A stretch of DNA of 64,000 bases from Bromus sterilis (GCA_950022295.1 OX465600.1:304740031-304804030), one strand, 5' to 3'. Positions 1 through 12,800 are shown, counted from the stretch's first letter. Translations and numbers: made by a program. Notes: generated from the letters alone by a model not told the origin.

Positions 1-328
1 TGTGGAATGCCAGGTTGTCCATAGGATTGGCTCTATGGATTGTTAAAGCCTGCGAGTTTGATTTTGTATTCAAACTCGGCGCATGACTCACACATGCGTG
101 TATGGGAACTAATTGATTAACAGTATTTGGACTCGGTAACCGACTGTTGATTATTGTGGTTGGTTTAACAAGTCACGAGTCCTAACTGGAAACAGATTGA
201 AATATCTGGAACTTGGAGTCTATATAAGGTCCCACCCTCTAGCCTCAATATGCATTGTGAGCGGCACCACCGATTAGGCAGAGGAATAGAGGGTAGCCCG
301 TTTAGCTCCAAACCCTAAATTTCCAACA
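1..328 (+). mobile_element. 3' part of an LTR, cut by the window edge
   Basis: The sequence reads like the U3/R part of an LTR: a TATA-type box (TCTATATAAGG) lies near 221-231, and the segment ends in TTCCAACA at 321-328. The terminal CA and the reverse-strand TGTTGGAAA fit LTR ends. Immediately to the right the reading frame of a DUF247 relic begins on the minus strand, so the LTR most likely inserted into that gene. The other end and the 5-bp target duplication (expected GGCCT) would lie outside the window. The family is not identified. Orientation is inferred from the TATA box only. Confidence 0.45.
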
Positions 329-1612
329 GGCCTCAACCTCTTCCATTATGTGAACGTAGAGAGGGCCACCACTTATGCACTTGACAAGCTTCTTGAAGAA
401 GTCGAGCGTCTCCTTGTTAGTGAGTTCTCCCTGCACCAAACGCTTGGATCGCAGCTCGTGCACGTCCTCCTCCCGATCCATGAGCATCGCGAGGACAACA
501 AGGTAGGAGCAGACGACTGCCTTACTTTGACGAGCACCTGCTGCCATGCCCAAGCATACCTCGAAAGCCGCCATGTTGACAAGCCAGCAAGACCTTATGT
601 CGTCCAGCAACAGCGGCGCCAGGAAGATCTCGGCAGAGAGGAATCCTTTCTTGATGCCTGTGTCCATGAACTTCGATGTCTTGCCGGCTGTCAGCTTGAT
701 GCCAATCTCTGCAAGCTCAATGGCGCTAATGTTGGAATTAACCACGATGTTAATTTCCTTTCTGAGGTATGTGTCCGTGTAGGATACGACCAAGGAGTCC
801 TGTCCGGTTCGGGCTAGGATCAGTCATCAAATAGGTTACGTGCTAGGCTAGCTATGATGCTATATATGTACGTCCTGTGTACCCCTTGTAAGCTGTACCG
901 GCAGAACTCAGATTAATAGAAAATATTTCAACAGGGTCGACATGGCCCTGTAGCTATAACCCAGCGTATTGCACTCGCATGTTCTGTTAGCTTTGATCAA
1001 CGCATCCAGCGGCTTGTTAATTCTATACGTGCAGTGCTAGCTTCCGGGGAATCCATCCAGCTGATTGCTCCTTGTGGTGTGCTAGTGTTGTACGTGCGTG
1101 TCTCTGCTGATCATCGTCCTAGTCGATCGTTTAGCCCGTCGTCGGAAAGTACTCGACGTCGGGCCTGGGCCAACAGCTAATACTCTTCGACATAGACCTA
1201 AAACAATCTGGATCAGACAGGGGCACGCTATTATGTATCCTTCCAGCTTTGTAGAACAGGAGGATGCCAAGAAGATGCGGCGGCATGTAGCTAGCATCCA
1301 GGACAACTGGTCTCCTATCCATGTCCCCTCGGATTTGGAGCGTGCGCCGATGAACTTCTCCACGGGCACAGGACTGAATATCCTTAAGGTTTCAACCACC
1401 AGCCAGGGAAGTTGATTCTCAAGCACCATTATGTCATTGCTGATGCAAGCCTGGTTCGACTCGAAGCAGGACAGTAACGAGGGAGGCAGCCTGCCACGAC
1501 CCGTATGCATGAGCATATACTGCAGCAAGAAGCAACCATCAATGAACATCATATCTGCAAATGCAGTGTCTCCTACGTTGACCTCGGCGTCCTTGGTGTC
1601 ATAGAACTCAAA
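329..1612 (-). pseudogene. DUF247 plant protein relic (truncated)
   Basis: Two minus-strand open stretches carry DUF247 family sequence. The stretch 1612 to about 1320 contains blocks such as VGDTAFADMMFIDGCFLL and NDIMVLENQLPWLVVETL. The stretch 793-329 contains AIELAEIGIKLT, LLLDDIRSCWLVNMAAFEVC and LAMLMDREEDVHELRSKRL, which are central and C-terminal DUF247 blocks. The region between them (about 800-1300) has lost the frame. The C-terminal tail with the usual membrane anchor is missing because the frame runs into the LTR at 328. The N-terminal part is replaced at about 1612 by unrelated sequence. DUF247 proteins are plant-specific and mostly of unknown function; some grass members act in self-incompatibility. 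I infer a non-functional fragment. A second DUF247 fragment occurs at 45629-45845. Confidence 0.75.
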
Positions 1613-1790
1613 CGATTTCCTCTTAAAGTCAATGCTATGAGCTCCGACGAATAATAAATTCCTAAAGCCAGAACAGCAAGACAGCAAGTCATGAGCTGGG
1701 TTCAAGTAAAGAATATGATACATGTTAAAAATGATCACATTCACATGTATAAAACTTGGTTCAATACATCCCTCACAAAGTTGCAACAAG
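1613..1790. repeat. Segment duplicated at 46.7/52.3 kb
   Basis: This stretch reappears in the same orientation at 46689-46752 and continues at 52261-52362, where a chromovirus splits it. Identity is high by eye. In both places DUF247 sequence is close by, so the two loci probably come from one duplicated DUF247 gene region. Confidence 0.7.
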
Positions 1791-3250
1791 TTTTTTGACT
1801 TGTTGTTACCGTGGACAAAAGAGGTGGAAAGGTAGATTGCAAGAACTAAAATTCTAAAAGCTTGGCAAAATTTAGACCAGCAGCAGGGTGGTGGGCGCTA
1901 GGGTGGTGTGCTCCGGAGCGCTCGGGGAGATGGGTGGGATCGGGAGAAATCCCTGTCGGCTTGGCCGACCCCGACGCGGTGTCGCCTGGGGGTGACGCCA
2001 AACCTTCTTGAAGGGCGTTGGGCGCCACCCTTCCCTTCTCCTTGTCGTGTACCGGGGGAAACTCGTGCAACAGTGTCGTCATCGTCGCATCCCTTCTTGA
2101 AGGTGTTGCGTGGTACCTGTGCTTCGGAGTCGGAGCTTAACGGATGTTTCGGTGGGTGCTATGGTCGCTGTAAGGCCCGATATGCGATACTGTTCCAGAT
2201 CTATATGTTTCCATTCAGATCCGGGGACGAAGCACATATCAGTCCCACCGCGACATATGACATAACCATATGCCCCGGATTTCCAACATGATATCACAAC
2301 ATTACAGATACAAGGATACAACATCTCATACTGTCGGCATACAACTGCCTCAAATACAATACAACAGCGGAAAATACATGTCTGGGTACAGACTACAAGC
2401 AAATGCCTAGTGGCAAAGAGAAAAACATCGATCCTCATAACTACATGGGTCCAGGCCCTCCGCCGGGATCCGCCTAACTAGTCGTCGTCGAGTCTCCACG
2501 TGAAACGTCGATCACCATACCTGTTGTCGATCAAGAACCCTGAAAAGAGTTTGGGGATAGTATCATGAGTACAGAAGTACTCAGCATCCAACTGTAGTGG
2601 TCAACTGACCCAGCAAGGACTTCATCACTCGTTATTCTAGGACAACTAGTAGTTTACGGTAAGGATGGGGTAAGTGGTGAGGTTGCTGCCGCACTAGCAT
2701 TTATGAAGTGGCTAACGATCTAGAGAGTAAGGTAAGAAGCCAAGCATTCGATGAGGAATCGCCTCTAACAAGTCTTGCTATCAACTACTTACGCAAGCAT
2801 AACACCTATCCTATCCTTGTCCTCCTCTTCGCATCCCGATGAAGAAGAAGCAGTCAAGGCACACACACGTTTGATCAATTTATAGTTATGATTATCTCAG
2901 TTGTTGTTTTCTATGAACAAGGAGTAGGTCTCAAGTCGTCCATAACCGTGGACATGGCTTCTCGAAAAAAATTTAACCCTGCAGGGCTGTACCAACTGCC
3001 CATTACAAGGCTCCGCACGCACACCCATCTCTCTCGGTTGCTACCCATTATAAGCAACAACTTTATGATCTAGTTCCGAGAGTTCCGAGAGGTCCGCAAA
3101 GATGAGATAGGAAAAAGTTGCTAACCTTTGTGAACACTTGGATGTAGATGGGTTTCTTCAAATCTTCACAAATCTTGGCAACAATGGAGTTTGAGCTCGA
3201 GAATAGAGAGAAGAGGAAATGAGAACAGAGAAATATGAGCTTGGGATCGT
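1791..3250. other. Gene-free stretch, no identified feature
   Basis: It contains a GC-rich part (about 1870-2160) with two similar short phrases around CCTTCTTGAAGG at about 2000 and 2090, then ordinary sequence. No open frame with recognisable protein similarity was found. It is probably degraded transposon sequence, but I cannot name it. Confidence 0.3.
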
Positions 3251-3254
3251 GCTG

Positions 3255-3593
3255 GGGACGAAGCTCACTATATAGTGGTATATTTAGTACCGGTTGGTGC
3301 TACAAACTGGTACTAAAGGGGTGCCACTAGTACCGGCTGCTAGTACCAACTGGTACTAAAGAGCTCGCGGGGCCCCCGGTCCAACGGCAACCTGACAGCA
3401 CCACCTATAGTACCGGCTGGTAGTACCAACCGGTACTAAAGGGTGTTGTCAGGTTGTCGTTGGACCGGGGGCCCACCGCATGAACCGGTACTAAAGCCCT
3501 GACCCCACGAACCAGTACTACTGGGCCAGTAGTACCGGTTCGTGGTCGAACCGTGACCTTTGCTCAAGATCAAAGGCATGTTTTCTACTAGTG
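3255..3593. mobile_element. CACTA-type terminal region with subterminal repeats
   Basis: The segment has many copies of GTACCGGTT / AACCGGTACTAAAG type motifs in both orientations and ends in TTTTCTACTAGTG at 3581-3593, the reverse complement of CACTAGTAGAAAA. Such ends and dense subterminal repeats are typical of CACTA transposons. The matching left end is not seen nearby, so only one terminus is supported. A second, independent copy of the same end lies at 30972-30984. Confidence 0.5.
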
Positions 3594-3955
3594 ATGCCAT
3601 GTTTGCAGTATATGTTAAACTATCTGGTGACAGTCAACAAAGTTTGTCCATAGGTACTAGAGATGATTGATGTGCCTACCTATGAATCAGATGGTTGCGA
3701 GTTCATACAGATAAGAGTAACACAATATATGTTGGGATCTTGACTCGTAGAGGCTGATTTTGTAGTAATTAATTCAGTATATGTATTCAAACTGTATAGA
3801 CTTTCTTCCTCATGAGCACCTTCTTAACTACTGCACTCCTCTGTCACTGATTAAAATTTTCTCTTGTATTACTGTTCAATACACGGATCATTTTTATAAT
3901 ATTGGTTGCATATTGTGTCTAAATTTTTAAATTCTTGCCAATCCATTGTAAAAAT

Positions 3956-3991
3956 AGACGGGTGCAGCAACGCGCGCCCTCAATGATCTAG
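3956..3991 (+). mobile_element. Helitron-like 3' terminus
   Basis: A GC-rich imperfect hairpin (GGGTGC, a short AGCAACGC loop, then GCGCCC) is followed 10-12 bases later by CTAG and then T. This is the standard shape of a Helitron 3' end. The 5' end (TC) cannot be placed, so the extent of the element is unknown. Similar ends are seen near 35610-35639 and, reversed, near 59190-59225. Confidence 0.5.
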
Positions 3992-4129
3992 TACTAGATA
4001 AAGAGCGGCACTTTGTAACAGTATGTAGTACACGTGAAACATACGTACCAAACTATTTTATGAGACGAAAAACAGCGACAAAGCTTCTGTAGAGAACAAC
4101 TCTAGGACCCGAGGTTGTTTATTTATACG

Positions 4130-4150
4130 CCGTGCTAATATATAGCACGG
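4130..4150. other. Perfect 8-bp hairpin
   Basis: CCGTGCTA (4130-4137) and TAGCACGG (4143-4150) are perfect inverted copies around a 5-base AT loop. No transcription unit is attached; it is possibly a transposon footprint. Confidence 0.4.
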
Positions 4151-5689
4151 GATACATACAAACCACGTAGGTTTCACACAAACGATACACTTACTTTCTC
4201 TTGACAAGGGAGGGATTTACGGCATATCATAACATGGTAGGTATATATATTACGTACTCCTACCGGCTAACAAATGAATCCCAGTTTTATTGCAGCAGCA
4301 TGCAGCACACTAGTAGAGTAGTAATAGCACTTAGAATTCATAGACTTCTCCTTTCAGTAGGATTACCCCAATTTTAGCCTAATTGAAATTTATTTTAAAA
4401 TTAGTTTGAATATGAAACAAAATTTCAGGGTTATAGATATTTCGGACCCCATCGAAAATTCGGTTGAAAATTTTAACCTTGGCTATAACCTCAGACACTA
4501 GTGACACCAAGAAATGCTTCTCTCTTTATAATCAAGAAAAAATGCTACAATAAAAAACTATAACCGTTTCATTTATTCGATTCTTGCATGCTGATCTTGT
4601 TTTATGGGTTTCAGCAGAAGTGTGATGCGAACATCATCAGTAATTCTATGCCGAGGAGGATAAATTAGGTTGTCCTTTGGACTTTTTTTATCCAACCTGT
4701 GGATTTCTCACGGCGTCTTAGATTGTTTGTTAGATCTTGAGCCAATGTGGTTTCATAACAAAGTACCTGTAGATTTTTTTAAAAATTGTAAGTTATAAAC
4801 TTTGATTGGTTTTATTAAAAAAAACTCATAACATTAGATACATCATGAGGCATATTTTCTCTATATATTTGGGACGTGGTGTTTTGGCTCTCAGGAGCAC
4901 ATGCCCCCAGAATAATCGTAAATTTAGGAAATGGTAAGTAAATTTTATATATTCTGAAATTTATTTTAGATAGATGGTTTTGTTATTGTAACAGACGTGA
5001 TTGAAAAATTTCATGCAAAAAGGATTTGCAATGCTTCATCAGTGAAAAACAATAAGTGTACCATTTGAAGATAACATTTGTCGCTTAACTTTTTTTTTTG
5101 ACAGTTAAAAATATTCAAGCTTTTCACCTGAAATTTTCCATGTAGCAATTGGATGTGACAATGAGCATGTCCAATTGTTTTCAATCTTTCTTGACATTTG
5201 CAAAATTATTTTTGGTGCACAGGAACATGTGCTCCCGAGAACCGTTTTGGATTTCCGATATATTTGATAGTGTGTAACCATCTGGGAACAAACACCTCCC
5301 TGATAGCTATCGGTGCACTGCACCACCCTCCTATCCACCACCCATCACTTTTCTCCCATCCAACGGCTAAGCCTTAATTGTCAATGGTCACGTACCGGCC
5401 TCTTCCTACCCGCCATGTACGGGATGCAAAAGCTATGGAGTCTAGCAACTCTAAGTCACACACATCAATTAGGGTACGTATATACCTACGTACAATGCCA
5501 TGTGAAAAAAGGAATTGAAAGCACGTTGCATTGTTTTGCATGCATACATTCCTGGCAGAAGCTAAGTACACATTGTTTATTCGTATCCCAACACCTATCG
5601 GTCATCTTTATGTTATTACTAGAAGAACATCCTGCATGTTGCGGCGAAAATCTCTATCAAAACTCTATATTATAAATTAAAAAGATATA

Positions 5690-5900
5690 AAATATATGTA
5701 AATAAAAGTGGATGTTATAGATAAATAATTTGTTATAATAGTGTGTAATGTGAATAGTTTGCATGTTGAGATAGATACCATAAAATATCTTAGTGGAATT
5801 TTGTTAATGGATGACATTAAAAAAGATTGGCTATTATAGTGAATGATGTGGATAACTTTCATGTTAGGATAGATATTACAAATGCATTTTAGTGGAGTTT
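5690..5900. repeat. Diverged direct duplication, period about 125 bp
   Basis: Phrases such as GGATGTTATAG/GGATAACTTTC, CATGTTGAGATAGATA/CATGTTAGGATAGATA and TTAGTGGA recur in the same order, which suggests an old tandem duplication in AT-rich sequence. Confidence 0.35.
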
Positions 5901-5953
5901 GTTTTATAAAAAATATACATTTGATTCGTATCGGGTACTAGCTAGCTGAATAA

Positions 5954-6305
5954 ATGCATCGCCATGCATACCCAGCACTCATCCGTGCGCTTGCGGCGGC
6001 GCGCGCCGCTCAGGAGGCGGCCCAGCGGCGAGCCTCGCTGGCCGAGGACCCTACGGTGTTAGGCGCTATCACCACCGAGGGGCTCCCGGGCGGTGGAGAC
6101 GACACCCCCTCGGTGGCGCCCCCCCCCCCCCACCCCGACGCCGCGGGCGCCCCCCTAAGCGGGGTCCGACCGCACCTAAGGTGGCTAAGCCTGATGCCCG
6201 GTCTCCTGGCTATGGGGGCCGCAGGAGCACGCGCTTGTGCTTGTCCCAGCCCTCGACTAGTAGGGTTCGCTCGGTCCCGCGTAAGGGGCCTACTCGGGTG
6301 CCCGG
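5954..6305 (+). pseudogene. LINE ORF1 C-terminal remnant (possible)
   Basis: A GC-rich Ala/Pro/Arg-rich open stretch lies directly upstream of the ORF2 start, where ORF1 would sit. Its frame runs through the ORF2 start without a stop, and a run of ten or more C near 6120 may have shifted it. No zinc knuckle is present in what remains. The assignment rests on position only. Confidence 0.35.
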
Positions 6306-8339
6306 ATGAAGCTCCTATGCTGGAATATTCGGGGGTTCGTTTAGCTTGGCCTTCACCGGTAGCTGATCAACTACCTGCGTGAGGAGGCCATCGATATTGT
6401 TGGTATTCAGGAGACGATCCGACAGGATTTATCCATCCTTGAGCTGGAGGGGCTGAGTCCCCATAAGTTCGCCTGGCAGTGGCTCCCGGCATCTGGTCGC
6501 TCAGGTGGTATCCTGATGGGGGCCCGGGAGGACTTTTTTGAGGTCGAGGACATGGATCGGGGGGAGTTTTTCCTGAGTATGACTCTCACCGATCGGGCCT
6601 CCCGTTTTAGCTGGGAGGCCATTATAGTCTATGGCCCTACGGACCATAGTCGGTCCGCTGTCTTCCTGCAGGAACTTGAGGCGAAGGTGGCCCGGAGCTC
6701 CATTCCGGTGGTGCTCGCCGGGGACTTTAACCTCATTCTGGATGCCTCGGAAAAGAGCTCTGATCTCATTGATGCCCCCAGGATGCGGTCCTTCAATGAG
6801 TGCATTGCCAGGCTGGCTCTGCGAGAAATCGACAGAGTTGGAGGTCGATATACGTGGTGCAATAATCAGGTGAACCCGATCCGTATTGTTTTGGATCGGG
6901 TTCTAGTGTCGCCCATGTGGGAGGTTGCCTTCCCCTTATGTTCGCTTAGGTTGGTCACGCGAATTGGGTCGGACCACTCCCCCCTCCTCCTTAGCTCGGG
7001 TGAGGGGTCACTGCCCCGGTCACGTCGGTTCCGCTTTAAGGAGTCTTGGCTGCTCCAACCCATCTTGGTTGAGGGTGTCTGGGAACGGTGGTGTGCGGCT
7101 TCTAGATCCCCGCCCCGCGCTTTTTGCGCGGTGGATGGCATGAAAGCCTCCTCGGCTCCTGGCCCGAGCGGCCTTCCGGTGTCCTTTTTCCAGCGGTTTT
7201 GGCCCGTGGTTAAAGGAATCATTATGCCCATGTTCCAGGAGTTTTACATCGCGACTCTGGACATAGCCAGACTTAATTACGGGGTGATTACCCTTATCCC
7301 CAAGGTGGTTGGGGCGGCGGAGATTAGGCTAGCCCCGGTCGCTGGACGGATTTCACACCCCCAACAGTCGGCCTTCATGAAGGGTCGTTTTATCCATGAT
7401 GGGATACTGGCCCTCCACGAGATTGTCCACGAGGTCAGGACCAAGCGCCAGCGGGGGGTATTCCTTAAACTGGACTTCCAAAAGGCCTACGATCGCCTTG
7501 ACGGGTCGTTCCTGCGACTAGTCATGGAACGTAGGGGGTTCGATGACCGGTGGGCGAGCTGGGTGATGCAGCTCGCTCATACGGGGTCCACGACCATCAA
7601 TATTAACGGTGTCGTGGGCCCGTATTTTCACTCTTCCCGCGGGGTTCGGAAAGGGGACCCAATCTCGCCCCTCCTATTTTAACCTGGCGGTTGACGCCTT
7701 GACCTCTATTCTTGATAAAGCGAGGGCGTCTGGCCATATCCATGGCGTTGTGGGCCACTTGATTCCTAGGGGTGGAGTTACCCACCTCCGATAAGCCGAT
7801 GACAATTTGGTCATGGTGGAGGGCTCCGACCTAGACGGTATTAACCTTAAGTTCCTCCTCCTCTGCTTCGAAGCCATGTCTGGCCTTAAGATTAACTTCG
7901 ACAAGAGTGAAGTTGTTGTGTTGGGGTTCCCGGAGGCAGAAAAACAACACATCACGGATAACCTTAACTGTAGGCTGTCCACTTTCCCCATCTCCTACTT
8001 GGGAATGCCACTGTCTGGATCTTGCCTCCAAGTTAAGGACTTTGACCTGGTTACGGGTCGGGTCGCCTCGAGGGAGGAGCCGTGGCGTGGTCGGTTCACC
8101 TCCAAGGGGAGTAAGACCGTCCTGATTGACGCGTGCCTTTCTAGTTTACCCATGTATCATATGGGGCTCTTCCTTCTCCCAGAAGGTGTGCATGCGGCTT
8201 TTGACCGCGAGTTGGCTCGCTTCTTCTGGCAAGGGTCGAATGGTCGCCAGAAATACCACATGGTTAAATGGGCGGAGATCTGTCTACCCAAACAGTGCGG
8301 TGGCTTGGGGATTACCAACTCGCGGCGCATGAATGTTTC
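6306..8339 (+). pseudogene. LINE ORF2, endonuclease and reverse transcriptase part
   Basis: ORF2 opens at 6306 with MKLLCWNIRGF, the usual start of the apurinic endonuclease domain, and hits two stops within about 20 codons. Endonuclease blocks follow (VYGPTDHSRSAVF, VVLAGDFNLIL, GSDHSPLLL). Near 7095-7140 the frame jumps from the endonuclease tail to ASSAPGPSGLPVSFFQRFWPVV of the reverse-transcriptase start, so the linker is deleted. RT blocks include GVFLKLDFQKAYDRL and GVRKGDPISPLLF. After about 7680 a frameshift and a stop at 7792-7794 break the catalytic block, which reads ADDNLVM instead of the usual ADD(T/L)-type context. RT thumb-like sequence (MSGLKINFDKSEVVVLGF, ISYLGMPLSG) runs to the insertion point. 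In LINEs this protein nicks target DNA and primes reverse transcription there; this copy is dead. Confidence 0.85.
8335..8339. repeat. Left 5-bp target duplication GTTTC of the Copia element
   Basis: GTTTC lies directly before the LTR start TGAAAGTGC. The same five bases follow the right LTR end at 17633-17637. Confidence 0.9.
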
Positions 8340-9100
8340 TGAAAGTGCTATCTTGCCCCTAATGATATTTTGATGTTGATGACAATTTACATATAGAGGA
8401 CTAATCATGTGTGCCAAGTATATCTCAGGTTTTAGTCCTCGATGCGGTGTGTTGGTGGATCAAGGACCATCTAGTCATGTCGATGTGCTCAAGAAATGAT
8501 ATTAAAGTGTAAGCTTTTCGGTTTATCTTGAGTATAGGAATCCCCGCACTATTAAGAGGGGATCAGTGGGTTTGTGTTTAAGATTTTCTCAAAGCTAATT
8601 AAAAACAAAAAACATCTCGACACAAAAGTGGAGCTCCAAAGTAAAAATATGATCACTGCTTTCGCGCGTCCGACATTTCAAAGTTTCGGACGTCCGACAC
8701 ACTTCGGACGTCCGACATCTCGTATGTTGGTTATTATAAGAAAGGTCAGTAGTCATGCAAAAATGACGGGCTTCCGACGAACTTCGGACGTCCGATCCGT
8801 CGGACGTCCGAACTCTGTCAGACTTCCGTTGAGCTACTGTTCTTTTCTTTGCAATGTTCATTGCTGCACCCATAGATTACACTTCGGACGCCAGACCTGG
8901 CTCGGACGTCCGACATGTGAACTTTCGGACGTCCGATACCTGACGGACGTCCGACACTTACACAGGATTATTCTTCCAACGGCCATTTCGCCTCTTGGAC
9001 TATAAATACCCCTCACTCCCACTTGTGAGGGTTGACCACTTCATTTAAGACACCCAAGAACACAAGTGCTCCCTCTCACTCTCTCCCTCACAAAATCTCA
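8340..9100 (+). repeat. Left LTR of the SIRE element (3' part deleted)
   Basis: It aligns to 16223-17000 of the right LTR with small differences, then stops matching at AAATCTCA (9093-9100). About 630 bp of the LTR's 3' part are absent. Six perfect TCGGACGTCCGA palindromes are present (8686, 8704, 8784, 8800, 8902, 8925), with several near copies, and a TATA box TATAAATA starts at 9001. Copy number differs from the right LTR by small in-register gains. Confidence 0.88.
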
Positions 9101-9866
9101 CGCATCAAACGACTTAAATGACAAGCATGTTGCCTCCTTGAAAAAGGCTAATGAAATATGTAAAGAGCGTGCTAATGATATGAGCAAACTTTTGGAGCTA
9201 AACATCTCTCTTTCTAAGGATGTTGAGGTACTCACTTTATCCCTCAAGACAAAAGATGAGGAACTCACCATCCTTAAGAAAAATCTCGAGGCCCACAAAC
9301 TTGCTCATATAAAAACACTTACGAAGATGGCTCCTCCAACTATTGTGCATATTGATGCTTGTGCTACTAACTCTACTCTTGATCAAGCATCTATCATTGA
9401 GGAGAACTTAGCTCTTGATGCTCAACTAAAGAAGGGTCTCTTTACTTGTGCCCAAGGCGAGAAAAATCTAAATGATGTACTAAATCATCACAAGGAGTCC
9501 TTTGCTAAGGAGGGACTTGGTTTTGATCCAAGTACGAGTGTGACAACGGATGTCACCCTTAGCAAAGGATCAACTCCTCAAAAGGTGATCTTTGTTCGTG
9601 AAGGGCACAAGGACAAAGGTAAGAAGAAAGTTGATGAGGTTAGTGTTGGGAGTGGGAAGGCCACTAGGGGCAAGTCCATTCCCAACAAGAAGAAAGAAAA
9701 GATGCCCCCATCCTATGTGCTCCGTAAGGCAAAGGATGGAGATGTGTATGCCAAATTCATTGGACCCCGTAATGCTTTTCGTTTCTATGCTATTTGGGTT
9801 CCAAAGACCCTTGTTACTAACCTTAGAGGTCCCATTGCGAAATGGGCACCTCTAACCAAAGCCTAA
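9101..9866 (+). pseudogene. SIRE gag, C-terminal part
   Basis: The frame is open from within the truncated LTR to a TAA at 9864-9866; no ATG belongs to the gag part. The visible protein starts with a Lys/Glu/Leu-rich stretch that looks helical (LKKANEICKERANDMSKLLE). It continues through a Lys-rich low-complexity region and ends with a block near FRFYAIWVPKTLVTNLRG and IAKWAP, which is characteristic of SIRE gag C-termini. A CCHC zinc knuckle is not seen, probably because it lay in the deleted part. In intact relatives gag forms the virus-like particle. The TAA is followed in the same frame by a TAG at 9876-9878 before the protease block. SIRE-type elements often have a stop between gag and pol, so the first stop may be original. 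Confidence 0.8.
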
Positions 9867-9878
9867 ACGTGTGTGTAG

Positions 9879-12800
9879 GGTACTTTCTCCGGTGGAGTCA
9901 AATGGGTGGTTGATAGTGGATGCACAAATCATATGACCGGAGAAAGTCGTTTGCTCAATGACTTCATGGATGCAATACAACCATATATGAGCATTGTCTT
10001 TGGTGGTGGTTCCAAGGGAAAGGTACTTGGGTTGGGCAAGGTGGCTATCACCAATGACATGTCACTTGCTAATGTCATGCTTGTCCAATCCCTTCAATAC
10101 AATTTTCTTTCCGTTCGTCAATTAGCTTCTGTTGGTTATGATACACTATTTGGTCTAACAAGTGTGAAAGTCTTTAGGAGAGATACTCTCGAAGTGGAAT
10201 TTGTTGGAGAGTTGGATGGCAGCCTTTATACGGTTGATTTCTCGAAAGAGAGCACGTACCATGCAACTTGTCTAATGGCCAAGGCCTACAAGGGGTGGCT
10301 ATGGCATCGCCGGCTAGCCCATGTTGGCATGAGAAATCTAAAAGATCTCCTAAAGGGTGAACACATCCTCGGACTAACAAACGTGTCTTTTGAGAAAGAT
10401 CGTGTGTGTAGTGCGTGCATCGCCGGGAAGCAACATAAGGCAAAGCACACCCCCAAGAATGTTGTGTCAACTTCTAGGCCCTTGGAGCTCCTTCATGTGG
10501 ATCTCTTCGGGCCTCCATCATGGGATAGCCTTGGTGGAAAGAAATATGGTCTTGTCTTTGTCGATGATTACTCAAGATACACGTGGGTGTTCTTCCTCAA
10601 GTCCAAGGATGAGACGAAGGCCACCTTCATCGATTTTGCCAAGCAAGCCCAAAGAAAATACAACATGGCTATCTTGGCAATAAGAAGTGACAATGGCTCC
10701 GAGTTCAAGAACTACACCTTGGAAGAATTCTTGAGTGATGAGGGGATTGAGCACCAATATTGCGCACCATATACCCCTCAAGAAAATGGTGTAGCCAAGA
10801 GGAAGAACCGTACTCTTGTGGAGATGGCCCGGTCTATGTTGGATGAGTAAAAGTCTCCTTATAGCTTTTGGGCCGAAGCCATCAACACCGCATGTCATGC
10901 GTCAAACCGGCTCTTCCTTCGCAAGATATTGATGAAGACCCCATATGAACTTCTAACCGGACACAAGCCAAACGTCAAGTACTTCCGTGTATTCGGTTGT
11001 AAGTGTTTCTTTCTCAATAAGAAAGATAGGTTAGCAAAGTTTGAATCCAAAACAATTGAGGGTATATTTGTTGGGTATGCTTCAAACTCTCACGCCTATA
11101 GAGTCTACATTAAATCCACCGGATGTGTTGTGGAAACTTGTGACGTGGAGTTTGATGAATTTAATGGCTCTCATGGGGAGCAAGTTGATCTAAGTGATGT
11201 AGGTAATAATGAAGATTCCTCTCAAGATATTTTGACTATGGGCATTGGAGATCTTGTGCCCATAGCTCAAGTGCCTAGAGATGATGAGGTTGGTTATGGG
11301 CCAAGGGTTTCCCCAACACAAGCACCTCCTCCTACCACTCAAGATCCAATTGCTCATGATGAGCCCATTATCCAAGAACAAGAACAAGACCCTCCACAAC
11401 CCGATGTGCCCACTGAATCACAAGTTGTGGGTGCGGTTGATCCACGTGATCGACTTGACCGTCTTTGCTTTGGACAAAATGATGAAATTGAGGATGGCTC
11501 CGCCCTTGATGATGAACCAAATGTTGCCCATGAGCCCGAATGGGAAGAGCCTATTGAAAATCCAACTTCCATCATGACATTGGTAGCTAGATGGGTTGAT
11601 GTTGACAAGATCCTCACGGGATTGGGGCAAGGTATAGTTACTCGTCGTCAACTTATGAACTTTTGCGCTCACTTCTCGTTTGTGTCGTGTATTGAACCAG
11701 TTAGGGTCGAACAAGCCCTTGAGGATGCGGATTGGCTCATTGCAATGCAAGATGAGCTCACTAGCTTCACACGGAATGAAGTTTGGTCTCTCGTGGAGAG
11801 GCCTTCCGGTCATGATCATAACATCATTGGAACCAAGTGGATATTCAAAAACAAACAAGATGAATATGGTAATATCATTCGAAACAAGGCAAGACTAGTG
11901 GCTCAAGGGTACTCCCAAGTTGAAGGCTTGGATTTTGATGAGACCTTTGCTCCCGTTGCTCGCCTTGAATCTATACGCATGTTTCTTGCTTATGCCGCAT
12001 TCAATGGATTTCCATTATTTCAAATGGATGTGAAAAGTGCTTTTCTTAATGGTCCTCTACAAGAGGATGTATATGTAGCTCAACCACCCGGCTTTTGTGA
12101 CCCTCATCACAAGGACCACGTGTACAAACTTCATAAGGCATTATATGGTCTTAAGCAAGCTCCTAGGGCTTGGTATGACCATCTTAGGAAGTTTTTACTC
12201 GAGGAAGGATTTGTGAGGGGTGTCATTGATGCCACTCTTTTTACCAAGAGAACAAATGGTGAATTGCTCATATGCCAAATCTATGTAGATGACATCATAT
12301 TTGGTTCACCTAATCCATCTTTGTGCAAGTGGTTCTCGGAAACTATGACCAAGAACTTTGAGATGTCCATGATGGGGAGCTTGAAGTACTTCCTTGGATT
12401 TCAAATCGAGCAATTTGCCGAAGGAACCTTCATCTCTCAAACAAAGTACATTCAAGACATGCTCGTGAAGTTTGGTATGAAGGATGCCAAGCCATGCAAG
12501 ACGCCCATGCCAACCAAGGGATATCTAGATCAAGACCTTTCCGGTATTCCATTTGATGCTACTCTTTATCGTTCTATGATTGGGTCATTGCTTTACCTTT
12601 GTGCATCTAGACCGGATATCATGCTTAGCGTAGGAATGTGTGCAAGATATCAAGCCTCTCCCATGGAGAGTCATCATTTGGCGGTTAAGCGCATTCTTAG
12701 ATACCTTGTTCATACTCCTCTGTTGGGTCTTTGGTACCCCAAGGAAGCCAAGTTTGATCTCTTGGGGTACACCGATGCGGATTGGGCCGGAGATAAGGTG

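Larger units (their letters stand above)
3594..5940. other. AT-rich gene-free stretch
   Basis: No coding frame with similarity was recognised. A Helitron-like end (3956-3991), a short hairpin (4130-4150) and a diverged duplication (about 5690-5900) are annotated separately. The rest looks like old degraded repeat sequence. Confidence 0.4.

Noticed and set aside
350..817. Plus-strand frame of 155 codons near the window start
   Set aside because: Shadow of the minus-strand DUF247 relic.
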